From: Catellatospora bangladeshensis
Lineage (GTDB): Bacteria > Actinomycetota > Actinomycetes > Mycobacteriales > Micromonosporaceae
DNA length: 64,000 bases
NCBI RefSeq assembly: GCF_016862575.1
Contig: NZ_BONF01000020.1
Coordinates: forward strand, 62,001 to 126,000
Direction of reading: 5' to 3'
The translations under genes and the position numbers were made by a program. This document shows, in pieces, positions 54,690 through 62,816 of the stretch (its first letter is position 1; the number at the start of each line of letters is the position of its first letter). The notes under the pieces were generated by a model. It worked only from the letters and a program-made list of their open reading frames with translations. It did not search any database and was not told the DNA's origin.

Positions 54690-55319
54690 GTGTCCACACC
54701 AGCTGTCAGCGCCGGGCCGCTGCGCCGGGTCCCGGTGCAGGGCCGCAGTGTCGCGCGGGTGCAGCGCATGCTCGACGCGTGCGCTGAGTTGATCGACGAG
54801 GTCGGTTACGACGGTCTCAGCACCACGCTGCTGGCCGAGCGGGCCGGCGTCGCGATCGGTTCGGTCTACCAGTTCTTCCCGGACAAGCGGGCCATCGTCC
54901 AGGCGCTGACCCTGCGCAACGTCGAGGCATACCTGGAGCGGCTGGCCGAGCGCATCCCCGCCGGCGAGCTGGCCCACTGGTGGGACGGCGTCGACGGGGC
55001 CATCGAGGAGTACATCGAGCTGCACCGCAGCGTGCCGGGCTTCCGGACGCTGCACTTCGGCGACGTGGTGGACGTGCACCTGATCGACCCGGAGCGCGAC
55101 AACAACGCGGTCATCGCCGATCACCTGGCCGACCTGCTCGTCCGCTTCCACAACGCGCCGGACGGGCCGGACCTGCGCTTCGCGCTCACCGTCTCGGTCG
55201 AGGCCGCCGACGCGCTGATCAAGCTCGCGTTCCGCCGTCACCCCGACGGCGACGCCGCGGTCCTGGCAGAATCGAAGCGGCTGGTACGCGGCTACCTGCA
55301 GGCCTTCGCTCTCACGTAG
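54690..55319 (+). CDS. TetR/AcrR family regulator
   Basis: 209 residues. The N-terminal helix-turn-helix (about 20-65) reads VQRMLDACAELIDEVGYDGL then LLAERAGVAIGSVYQFFPDKRAI, typical of TetR. The C-terminal ligand domain (about 85-205) is specific to this subgroup; homologues lie next to topA/tmk in many actinomycetes. GTG 54690 has GAGGAG 8 nt upstream; the frame begins at 54645. The gene stands alone between topA and the MFS-tmk gene. Confidence 0.87.
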   Translation: MSTPAVSAGPLRRVPVQGRSVARVQRMLDACAELIDEVGYDGLSTTLLAERAGVAIGSVYQFFPDKRAIVQALTLRNVEAYLERLAERIPAGELAHWWDGVDGAIEEYIELHRSVPGFRTLHFGDVVDVHLIDPERDNNAVIADHLADLLVRFHNAPDGPDLRFALTVSVEAADALIKLAFRRHPDGDAAVLAESKRLVRGYLQAFALT

Positions 55320-55497
55320 GCCGGTGAGCCGTACCACTCCCTCGGATTTGTGGCAAGTCTTCAGGGTCGAACCAGGGTAGGCCCGCGCCGGGGCAGGACT
55401 AGAGTGAAGCCGCAGGACGCCCGGGCGCTATTGCCATGGCCGCGATCAGCGCACCCGCTGACCGGAGCCGTCGGGCAGTGACGCGGGAGGCAGTGCC

Positions 55498-57771
55498 ATC
55501 AAGGACAGGGCCAGCAGTACGCCGGGAACGGGAGCGGACGACGCACCGTTCCCGGCACACGTCGCCCAGCCGGATCTGAACGGCGCCGCCGAGCTGCGGG
55601 CGATCCTGCGCATCCGGCCGTTCCGGCGGCTCTGGCTGGTGCTGAGCGTCGCGTCGCTCGGCGACTGGCTGGGCCTGCTCGCCACGGCCACCTTCGCCTC
55701 CGCGCAGGTCAGCGGCAACGCCGCGAAGGGCCTGGCGTTCGGTTCGGTGATCGCCGTCCGGCTGCTGCCGGCGCTGGTGCTCGGGCCGCTGGCCGGCGTG
55801 ATGGCCGACCGGTGGGACCGGCGCTACACCATGGTCATCTGCGACCTGCTGCGCTTCGTCCTGTTCGCCACGATTCCGACGGTCGCGCTGTACACCTCGG
55901 ACCCCAAGATCTCGGTCGGCTGGGCGGCGGTCGCCACCTTCATCATCGAGGCGATCACGCTGATCTGGATCCCGGCCAAGGACGCCGCGGTCCCGAACCT
56001 GATCCCCCGGGCCCGGCTGGAGGCCGCGAACCAGCTCACCCTGATCACGACGTACGGCATCACGCCGGTGCTCGCCGCGGCCGTGCTGGCCGCGCTGAAC
56101 CAGTTCTACCAGTGGCTGGAGAAGTCCGGCGTCATCGTCGCGGCCTGGGCCGCCCCGTCCAGCCTCGCGCTGTACTTCCTCGCCTTCTCCCGCCTGGCGA
56201 CCGCGGTGGTCGTGTTCTTCGGCATCCGGGAGATCTCGCTGTCCGGTCACAACGGCGGCGGCGGCAAGGGCGACAGCATGCTGCGCCAGTTCGTCGACGG
56301 CTGGCGCTTCATCGGCCAGACCCGGATGGTGCGCGGCCTGGTGCTGGGCATCCTCGGCGCGTTCGCGGCCGGCGGCGTGGTCATCGGCACCGGGCAGTTC
56401 TTCGCGTTCTCGCTGGGCGGCGGCGACGCGACCTTCGCCATCCTGTTCGCGGCGATCTTCATCGGCCTCGGCCTGGGCATCGCGCTCGGCCCGCGCCTGA
56501 TCGGCGGCCTGTCCCGGCGGCGCTGGTTCTGCCTGAGCATCATGCTCGCCGGCGCGTCCGTCGCGCTGCTGGCGCTGGTCCCGCACCTGTCGCTGGCCGT
56601 GGTGGGCGCGCTGCTGGTCGGCTCCGGCGCGGGCATGGCCTTCCTGTCCGGCACCACGCTGCTCGGCGGCGAGGTCGGCGACGAGGTGCGCGGCCGGGTC
56701 TTCGCCGTGGTGCAGACCGGCACCCGGGTGGTGCTGATGCTGGCCATCGCGGTGTCCAGCGTGCTCGCCGGTGGCGGCGGCTCGCGCGACGTCGGCAGCA
56801 CCGGCGTCCCGATCTCCTTCACCCGGGTGCTGCTCGGCGTCGCCGGCGTGCTCGGCGTGCTGGCCGGTTTCTGGGCGCTGCGCCAGATGGACGACAAGCC
56901 GGGCGTGCCGCTGCTGCCCGACCTGATCAGCTCGATGCGCGGCCGCCCGCTCGGCATGGCCGAGGTGTCGCCGCGTACCGGCGTGTTCATCGTGTTCGAG
57001 GGCGGCGAGGGCGCGGGCAAGTCCACCCAGATCGGGCTGCTCGCGCAGCGGCTGCGCGACGACGGCCGCGAGGTGGTGGTGACCCGGGAGCCCGGCGCGA
57101 CCGAGGTCGGCGCCCGGATCCGCAAGATGGTGCTGGAGACGCACACCACCACGTCCGGGCCGGTCGGCGCGACCGCGCTGGCGCCGCGCGCCGAGGCGCT
57201 GCTCTACGCCGCGGACCGGGCCCATCACGTGTCCACCGTGGTCCGTCCCGCACTGCGCCGCGGCGACATCGTCGTGTCCGACCGTTACGTGGACAGCTCG
57301 CTGGCGTACCAGGGCGCGGGCCGCACGCTGCCGGTCGACGAGGTGTCCTGGCTGTCCGCCTGGGCCACCGGCGGGCTCAAGCCCGACCTGGTCGTGCTGC
57401 TCGACGTCGACCCGAAGGTCGGGCTAGCCCGGGTGGACCGCCGGGGCGAGGCCGACCGGCTGGAGCGCGAGTCGCTGGACTTCCACGAGCGCGTCCGGCA
57501 GGGCTTCCTCGACCTGGCCGCCGCCGAACCGGCCCGCTACCTCGTGCTCGACGGCACCCGGGACCCGGCCCAGCTCGCCGCCGAGATCGCGGCCCGCGTC
57601 GCCCGGTTGCTGCCCCCGGTGACCCCGGGCGGCGAGCCGCACGACGGCGTCCCGGGAGCCGATCCGGCCCGGGACGGCGAGCGTCAGGGCCCGGCCGGCC
57701 GGGTGCCCGCACCGGGCGAGCCGCCGGCCACGACCGGGTCACCGGCGGAGTTACGGGCCGGCCGAGGCTGA
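55498..57771 (+). CDS. tmk: MFS transporter-thymidylate kinase fusion, unusual ATC start
   Basis: About 757 residues. The N-terminal 470 form an MFS-like membrane domain with some twelve helices (LGDWLGLLATATFASAQ, ADRWDRRYTMVICDLLRFV); the C-terminal domain is thymidylate kinase, dTMP to dTDP, with P-loop EGGEGAGKST (502-510), VVVTREPGATEVG and SDRYVDSSLAYQGAGR. The fusion is known in actinomycetes. In-frame coding similarity (for example AELRAILRIRPFRRLWLVLS) continues upstream to a GGGAGG at 55485-55490, 7 nt before ATC 55498; between the in-frame TGA at 55459 and GTG 55639 there is no ATG, GTG or TTG. So ATC may be the start; GTG 55639 would cut into the first helix. Confidence 0.82.
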   Translation: MKDRASSTPGTGADDAPFPAHVAQPDLNGAAELRAILRIRPFRRLWLVLSVASLGDWLGLLATATFASAQVSGNAAKGLAFGSVIAVRLLPALVLGPLAGVMADRWDRRYTMVICDLLRFVLFATIPTVALYTSDPKISVGWAAVATFIIEAITLIWIPAKDAAVPNLIPRARLEAANQLTLITTYGITPVLAAAVLAALNQFYQWLEKSGVIVAAWAAPSSLALYFLAFSRLATAVVVFFGIREISLSGHNGGGGKGDSMLRQFVDGWRFIGQTRMVRGLVLGILGAFAAGGVVIGTGQFFAFSLGGGDATFAILFAAIFIGLGLGIALGPRLIGGLSRRRWFCLSIMLAGASVALLALVPHLSLAVVGALLVGSGAGMAFLSGTTLLGGEVGDEVRGRVFAVVQTGTRVVLMLAIAVSSVLAGGGGSRDVGSTGVPISFTRVLLGVAGVLGVLAGFWALRQMDDKPGVPLLPDLISSMRGRPLGMAEVSPRTGVFIVFEGGEGAGKSTQIGLLAQRLRDDGREVVVTREPGATEVGARIRKMVLETHTTTSGPVGATALAPRAEALLYAADRAHHVSTVVRPALRRGDIVVSDRYVDSSLAYQGAGRTLPVDEVSWLSAWATGGLKPDLVVLLDVDPKVGLARVDRRGEADRLERESLDFHERVRQGFLDLAAAEPARYLVLDGTRDPAQLAAEIAARVARLLPPVTPGGEPHDGVPGADPARDGERQGPAGRVPAPGEPPATTGSPAELRAGRG

Positions 57772-58043
57772 ACCCGGCACCGGCCCGTCCCACCCCTGTC
57801 AGGCGAGTCGTAGGTGTCCGGCGAGGCTCGCCGACGTTCGCCGTGCCGCAGGTGCCGGACCGAGCCGCAGGTGCCGGACCGCGGCGCTGGTGTCGGGCGA
57901 GCTGGTGCCGCCGGGCGAGCTGGTGGTGTCGGGCGAGCTGGTGGTGTCGGGCGAGCTAGTGGTGTCGGGCGGGGCGCGTAATGTCGTGGCGTGCGCGGAC
58001 GAAGTGAGCGAGGAAGCGGGGTCCGGCCCCGCGAGGGGGTCCG
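57772..58043. repeat. Non-coding region with tandem repeats before holB
   Basis: 272 nt. A 19-nt unit is repeated at 57845-57863 and 57864-57882 (GCCGCAGGTGCCGGACCG plus one base), then four and a half 18-nt units GTGTCGGGCGAGCTGGTG run from 57890 to about 57975 (second unit with CCGCC at its start, fourth with CTAGTG). The open frame over it encodes VVSGEL repeats but has no gene-like features; it is treated as non-coding. Confidence 0.7.
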
Positions 58044-59243
58044 GTGAGCGACGTCTTCTTCCAGCTGGTCGGCCAGCCTGATGCCGTCACCACGCTGCGG
58101 GCCGCCGCGACGGCCGCGGCCGCCGTCATCCGCGGCGAGGCCGTCGGCGCGGGGGCGATGACGCACGCCTGGCTGTTCACCGGGCCGCCCGGCTCGGGCC
58201 GCTCGGTCGCCGCCCGCTCCTTCGCGGCCGCGCTGCAGTGCACCGACCAGGCGGCCGGGCCCGGCTGCGGGCACTGCGACGGCTGCCACACCACCATCGC
58301 CGGCACCCACCCCGACGTGCGTCTCGTGGTGCCCGACGGGCTGAGCATCCCGGTCGCGCAGATGCGCGAGCTGGTGCTGCGCTCGGCCACCACCCCGGCC
58401 AACGGCCGCTGGCAGGTGCTGCTCATCGAGGACGCCGACCGGCTCACCGAGGCGGCCGGCAACGCCCTGCTCAAGGCCGTCGAGGAGCCGCCGGACCGGA
58501 CGATCTTCCTGCTCTGCGCGCCCTCCGACCATCCCGACGACATCTCGGTGACCATCCGCTCCCGCTGCCGGGTCGTGCCGCTGCGCCAGCCCGCCGCTGA
58601 GGCGGTCAGCTCGCTGCTCGTCGAGCGGGACGGCGTCGATCCGGCCACCGCGGCCTGGGTCGCCGCGGCCGCGCAGGGCCATGTCGGCCGCGCCCGCCGC
58701 CTGGCCGCCGACGCCGAGGCCCGGGGCCGCCGGGCCGCCGTGCTGGCCGTGCCGCGCCAGCTCACCGGCGTCGGCGCCTGCTTCGACGCGGCCGCCGCGC
58801 TGATCGAGGCCGCCGAGGCCGAGGCGGCCGCCGCGGTCGCCGAGACCGACGCCGCCGAGCGGGCCGCGCTGGAGACGGCGCTGGGCGCGGGCGGCACGGG
58901 CAAGGGCGCCGCGGGCGCCGCCCGGGGCATCGCCGGCCAGCTCAAGGACCTGGAGAAGCGGCAGAAGTCGCGGGCCACCCGGGCCCAGCGCGACGCGCTC
59001 GACCGGGCGCTGCTCGATCTGGCCGGCTTCTACCGCGACGTGCTCAACGCCAGGTGGGGCGGGCCCGTCGCCGCCGTACACACCGACACCGCCGCGCTGG
59101 CCGAGGCCGCCGCGCAGCGCTGGACCGCCGAGAGCACCCTGCGCCGCCTCGAATCCGTCCTGGCCTGCCGCACCGCCATCGACGCCAACGTCAAACCCCG
59201 CATCGCCGTCGAAGCCATGATGCTCGAACTCTGGCACGGCTGA
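58044..59243 (+). CDS. holB: DNA polymerase III subunit delta'
   Basis: 399 residues of the clamp-loader delta' type. The P-loop is degenerate, GPPGSGRS with R53 where Lys would bind phosphate, as expected for the non-catalytic delta' subunit. A zinc module C66-x8-C75-x2-C78-x2-C81 follows (LQCTDQ ... GCGHCDGC), then LLIEDADRLTEAAGNALLKAVEEPP, the sensor region (TIRSRCRVVPL) and a C-terminal helical domain with an Ala-rich, charged part (about 250-305). GTG 58044 lacks a strong ribosome site; CCGGTG precedes. It lies downstream of tmk as in Streptomyces. Confidence 0.93.
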   Translation: MSDVFFQLVGQPDAVTTLRAAATAAAAVIRGEAVGAGAMTHAWLFTGPPGSGRSVAARSFAAALQCTDQAAGPGCGHCDGCHTTIAGTHPDVRLVVPDGLSIPVAQMRELVLRSATTPANGRWQVLLIEDADRLTEAAGNALLKAVEEPPDRTIFLLCAPSDHPDDISVTIRSRCRVVPLRQPAAEAVSSLLVERDGVDPATAAWVAAAAQGHVGRARRLAADAEARGRRAAVLAVPRQLTGVGACFDAAAALIEAAEAEAAAAVAETDAAERAALETALGAGGTGKGAAGAARGIAGQLKDLEKRQKSRATRAQRDALDRALLDLAGFYRDVLNARWGGPVAAVHTDTAALAEAAAQRWTAESTLRRLESVLACRTAIDANVKPRIAVEAMMLELWHG

Positions 59244-59269
59244 CCCACCCGCCCACCCCGCCCACCCGC

Positions 59270-59350
59270 CAAGATCGCTCAACTTGCCTGGCAGATGGGC
59301 GAAAGCGCGCTCAAGATACGCCCGAGTGCCAGGCAGGTCGGACGATCTTG
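59270..59350. repeat. Dispersed hairpin repeat, family B copy 2
   Basis: CAAGATCG (59270-59277) ... CGATCTTG (59343-59350) at the ends, then CTTGCCTGGCA (59283-59293) and TGCCAGGCAGG (59327-59337) inside, with GGGCG / CGCCC in the centre. Similar to 3285-3363, but with the outer stem partly diverged. It lies 27 nt after holB. Confidence 0.82.
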
Positions 59351-59473
59351 GGGTGGGCGTGGGTGTCACCCGGCCGGGTGTCCACAGGGGTTATCCACAG
59401 GGGTGTCGGGGGGTGGGGATTTGGCGGTAGCGTTCCGCGGGTACGCCGTAACCGTCCGATGAGGAGCTGCCGC

Positions 59474-59803
59474 ATGCCCCGGGAGATCGACGACGCCTGG
59501 ATCGAGGAGGCGATCGCGTCCTACCGGCGGATCGAGCAGCGGCAGGCGAGCCTGCAGCGCGCCGTCGCCGAGCTGGAGGTCACCGTCCGGGATCCGGAGG
59601 ACCTGGTCGAGGTGGTCGTCGGCGGGGACGGCGCGGTGCGCCGGGTGGTGGTGACCGGCTCCCTGGACGGGCTCACCGCCCCGCAGCTGTCCCGCGCGAT
59701 CCAGCAGGCGATCACCGCCGCGCACGACGCCGCGGCCTGGGCCCGGCGCAAGGTGTACGAGGAGACGTTCGGCGACTTCACGGCGCTCGGAGGTGCCCGG
59801 TGA
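59474..59803 (+). CDS. YbaB/EbfC family protein
   Basis: 109 residues of the YbaB/EbfC nucleoid-associated fold: helical N-terminus (DDAWIEEAIASYRRIEQRQ), a beta-hairpin VEVVVGGDGAVRRVVVTGSLDG and a C-terminal helix (QLSRAIQQAITAAHDAAAW). In ESX loci such proteins occur as EspL-like partners of secreted substrates. GAGGAG lies 8 nt before ATG 59474. Its stop overlaps the next GTG, and the three genes from here to 60830 are coupled. Confidence 0.75.
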   Translation: MPREIDDAWIEEAIASYRRIEQRQASLQRAVAELEVTVRDPEDLVEVVVGGDGAVRRVVVTGSLDGLTAPQLSRAIQQAITAAHDAAAWARRKVYEETFGDFTALGGAR

Positions 59804-60078
59804 CGGACGAGCTGGCGGCCCGCGTCGACGCGCTCGCCGACGAGATGGCGGAGCAGCGCACGGCGCTGTCACGGGCCACCCCCGGCCAGACCCGGCTCGA
59901 CGTGCCGGGACGCATGGCAGCGCTGGCCCGCACGGCCGACACCGCGGCCGGCGCACGCTGGTCCGGGCACGTCGCCGCGGCGGGCGGGTTCGACGCGCGG
60001 CTGCGCGACCTGGCCGCGTCGGTACGCACGGCGGGCCGCAACTACCGCGAGGCCGACGAGCACGGCGGGGTGGCCTGA
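59800..60078 (+). CDS. Small WXG100-like / EspC-like protein
   Basis: 92 residues predicted as two helices around a short turn (AGARWSGHVAAAGGFD, W near 53) with a C-terminal NYREADEHGG that fits the Y-x3-D/E ESX export signal. It is more diverged than the two WXG100 proteins at 8.2-8.9 kb and resembles DUF2580/EspC-type T7SS substrates. GTG 59800 overlaps the YbaB gene, and its stop TGA overlaps the ATG of the next gene. Confidence 0.65.
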   Translation: MTDELAARVDALADEMAEQRTALSRATPGQTRLDVPGRMAALARTADTAAGARWSGHVAAAGGFDARLRDLAASVRTAGRNYREADEHGGVA

Positions 60079-60830
60079 TGGACGCGCTCAGCCATCTCTA
60101 CCTGAACACCGCAGGGCTGCTCGCGCGGGTCGACGACACGCTGGCGCGGTGGGGCGCGCCGGAGACCCACCAGGTCTGGCAGCTGCTGCGCCGCACCGGC
60201 GCCCTGCCCGGCGACGCCGTGGCGGGACTGTCGGCGTGGTCGCCGCAGCCGTGGCGGGAGCAGGCCGACGAGCTGCGGCGGCAGGCCGAGGCGGCGGAGG
60301 CGGCCGGCGGCCGGGTGGGTGACCTGCGCGGCTGGGAGGGCCCGGCGGCGAGCGCGTTCCAGCACACAGCCGACCGGCTGCGGCGGGATGTGGTGGCGTG
60401 GGCGGCGGAGCTGCGGGCCCAGGCCGTTCACCTCGACTCACTGGCCCGGTGCCTGGCGGCCGGGCGCTCGCGGACGGCGCGGGCGCTCGCCCGGGTGGCG
60501 GGCAGCGCCGAGGCGGTCCTGCTGACCGGCGCACCGGACGCGGGCGAGGCGGCGGCCGGGATGCTGTCGATCGCGGTCGCGCCCGGCGCACGGCTGCCCG
60601 GTGTCGCGCTGGCCGCTGCGACCGGGGCGCGGCTCGACGGTGCCGGACCGGTGTCCTGGGCCCTGGCCGCAGCGGACGTCGGGGCCGCCCTGCTGCACGA
60701 GATCGACGTGACCCTCACCGAGCTGGACGACCTACTCACCGAGGGCCCTGCTCCCACCGACGAGCCCGGCCTCCAACAGTCCCCTGTGGTCCACCACCCG
60801 GCATCAACCACGCTGCGAGTTGACCTTTAA
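60078..60830 (+). CDS. Long WXG-domain protein, candidate T7SS substrate
   Basis: 250 residues. The first half (about 55-130) is helical with a WEG turn (LRGWEGPAASAFQHTADRLR), typical of WXG/PPE-like ESX substrates; the second half (130-250) has small-residue-rich hydrophobic stretches (AGMLSIAVAPGARLPGVALAA) and an acidic helix (EIDVTLTELDDLL). No enzymatic domain is seen. With the YbaB-like and EspC-like genes it forms a three-gene unit that could be an orphan ESX substrate cassette served by the complex encoded about 50 kb away or elsewhere. Confidence 0.6.
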   Translation: MDALSHLYLNTAGLLARVDDTLARWGAPETHQVWQLLRRTGALPGDAVAGLSAWSPQPWREQADELRRQAEAAEAAGGRVGDLRGWEGPAASAFQHTADRLRRDVVAWAAELRAQAVHLDSLARCLAAGRSRTARALARVAGSAEAVLLTGAPDAGEAAAGMLSIAVAPGARLPGVALAAATGARLDGAGPVSWALAAADVGAALLHEIDVTLTELDDLLTEGPAPTDEPGLQQSPVVHHPASTTLRVDL

Positions 60831-60905
60831 CCGCCGCCGCCGACGACCGCACCCAACCAGGCCCGCGTCGCGGGTGCCGGCAGTCGGCCCGGCCGCCGCC
60901 GGTGG

Positions 60906-60970
60906 AAGATCGCGAGTTCGTGTCGAAACCTATGGTCTGACCGCAGGTTTCGACACGAAGTAGCGATCTT
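60906..60970. repeat. Dispersed hairpin repeat, family A copy 3
   Basis: 26-nt arms at 60906-60931 and 60945-60970 with two mismatches: AAGATCGC then GAGTTCGTGTCGAAACCT, and AGGTTTCGACACGAAG then TAGCGATCTT. The 13-nt loop is the shortest of the family. It lies between convergent genes (60830 and 61072). Confidence 0.9.
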
Positions 60971-61071
60971 GCCCCCGCCCGCAGAGCCCGCGGACCACGG
61001 TGGCGGACACGGCGGTGGCGGCGGAACCAGTCCGCCGCCACCGCGCTGCGCGTAGAGCTACCAGAAGAGCG

Positions 61072-62619
61072 TCAGCCCAGCAGATCCTCCGGCCCGCTCG
61101 CGGTGCGGCGGCGGGTCAGCAGGAGCAGGAACCGGCCCGCCACGAACAGCAGGACACCGGTGCCGGCGATCAGGGCGATGCTCGTGCCCGTACGCGGCAG
61201 GCTGCAACCGGGACCGCCGCAGCCGTTGTCGTCGTCGTCATCGTTGCCGGAGGCAGGCGACGGGGTGGCGCCGCCACCACCGCCGGGACCGCCCGGGGAG
61301 GGGCTGGTCGACGGGCGGACCGTCGGGGTGGCGGTGGGGCTGGCGGCAGCCCGCGCCGGGGCGGTGGCGGAGGCCTTGAGCAGGCCGAGCCCCAGGTCCA
61401 GCACGGTGGCGCGCTGGCCGTTCTTGGTGTTCACGCCGATCAGCTGCACCCGCAGCGACGCCGCCTGAGCGGTCGCGCCACGGTCGGTGATCCGCTTCTC
61501 CAGCTCGCCGATCGAGATCTTCACGATCACGATCTCGCACAGGCCGGACAGGCTGCCCAGGCCGCCGCCGAGCAGGCCGCCCAGGTCCGGCAGGCCGCCG
61601 AGTTCGGGCACGCTGGGCAGTCCGGACCCTCCACCGCTGCCACCCAGGCCGTTGATCAGCTGGGTCAGGTTGCCCACCGGCAGACCGCCGAGCAGCCGAC
61701 CCAGGTCGGTGTCGAGCAGCGGCAGGCCGAGCGCCTTGGCGCGCTCGCGGGCGCCGGTCAGGTCGAGGGCGCCGAGCACGCCGCCGCCGCCCGGTGCGGG
61801 GACGGCGATCTCCAGCTCGCGGTGCAGGCTGTCCAGCGTCTTCGTGCCGATGCCGGGGCCGGTGACCTTCAGCAGCGGTGCGTCGTAGCGCACGGACGAC
61901 GTCGAGGCGCGGCCGGTGGCCAGCACGGTCAGTGCCGGCGGCTTGACCACCTCGACGCCGAGCGCGCCGCCGAGCAGCTGCACCTCGGCGAGCCCGATCT
62001 GGGCGTACGCACCCGACGCGATGACACCCGCGTGCTTCACCGTCGCGGTCTGCGTGGTGGCCGAAGCGGTGTGCGGGACGGCGGCCAGCGCGCCCCGGCT
62101 GCCGGGCAGCACCTTCGCGTCGACCAGGGACGCGTCGGCCTCACCGGCCGGGCCCTCGGCCTTGCCGCAGCCCATACCCTCGGTCCAGCGGGCGTGCGCG
62201 GCGAGGTCGCCGGTGCCGGCCTTGATCAGGCCGAGGTCCAGGGTGAGCGCGTTGTTGCGCACCGGGTTCTGGTGCGAGGGCGGGGCCTGCTGGTAGACCT
62301 TCGCGGCCAGCGGGCCGGTGGGCAGTTCGAGCCCGAGCAGGCGTGCGTCGGCGTAGCGGGCCGTCGCGGCGCTGTGCACCGGGTTCGTGGCGGACATGCC
62401 GCTGCCTGCGGAGGCGACGGTCAGGTCGGCGACCGTGGGCAGCTTGACGCCCAGCGGGCCCAGGTTCACCGCGCGTACCTTGAGCAGGTCCGCATCGGCG
62501 CGCGCGGCGTATCCGGCGGGCCGGTCGCAGACCCCCGCGCTGGCGGGGGCGGACAGGACCGCCAGGGAGCTGAGCGAGACGAGGGCGACCGAGCCGGCCA
62601 CGGCGAGTTGGCGACGCAT
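61072..62619 (-). CDS. LPXTG cell-wall-anchored surface protein
   Basis: 515 residues. A signal peptide (about 1-28, VAGSVALVSLSSLAVLSAPA) precedes a long secreted part without a recognised enzyme domain, then a Pro/Ser/Thr/Gly-rich stalk (APARAAASPTATPTVRPSTS), an acidic DDDDDNG, CGGPGCS and the sortase signal LPRTG, a transmembrane helix and the basic tail TRRRTASGPED. Sortase would link it to peptidoglycan; no sortase gene is in the window. ATG 62619 has a ribosome site (GGAGGAAGC) just upstream. The function of the main domain is unknown. Confidence 0.85.
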   Translation of the reverse strand: MRRQLAVAGSVALVSLSSLAVLSAPASAGVCDRPAGYAARADADLLKVRAVNLGPLGVKLPTVADLTVASAGSGMSATNPVHSAATARYADARLLGLELPTGPLAAKVYQQAPPSHQNPVRNNALTLDLGLIKAGTGDLAAHARWTEGMGCGKAEGPAGEADASLVDAKVLPGSRGALAAVPHTASATTQTATVKHAGVIASGAYAQIGLAEVQLLGGALGVEVVKPPALTVLATGRASTSSVRYDAPLLKVTGPGIGTKTLDSLHRELEIAVPAPGGGGVLGALDLTGARERAKALGLPLLDTDLGRLLGGLPVGNLTQLINGLGGSGGGSGLPSVPELGGLPDLGGLLGGGLGSLSGLCEIVIVKISIGELEKRITDRGATAQAASLRVQLIGVNTKNGQRATVLDLGLGLLKASATAPARAAASPTATPTVRPSTSPSPGGPGGGGGATPSPASGNDDDDDNGCGGPGCSLPRTGTSIALIAGTGVLLFVAGRFLLLLTRRRTASGPEDLLG

Positions 62620-62804
62620 GCTTCCTCCGGGGCGACGGGCATGCGGGGGTGCATGCCTACGACGTGGCCCAACGAAGGCTTTCCGGCCCGGTTACGGCGA
62701 ACTCGTGACACCTATCCGGAAGAGCTAACGACGAATCAACCGAAAAGGTACGCAACTCGGGCCGATCTCTCCGTCGGCCCCCTGGCCATCCGGAGGCATA
62801 CGAG

Positions 62805-62810
62805 TAATCT
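62805..62810 (+). promoter_or_regulatory. Candidate -10 box for leaderless ricT
   Basis: TAATCT at 62805-62810 places the start of transcription at about 62817, exactly the ATG of ricT. No ribosome site precedes that ATG, which fits leaderless expression. Confidence 0.5.
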
Positions 62811-62816
62811 GTGCCG

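Noticed and set aside
55493-55579. GTG directly after the GGGAGG before tmk as its start
   Set aside because: It is in another frame and meets a TGA after about 28 codons; kept only as a reason to examine the ATC start.
57890-58081. 63-residue ORF with VVSGEL repeats
   Set aside because: Composed of tandem DNA repeats, no ribosome site, overlaps the holB start; not a likely gene.
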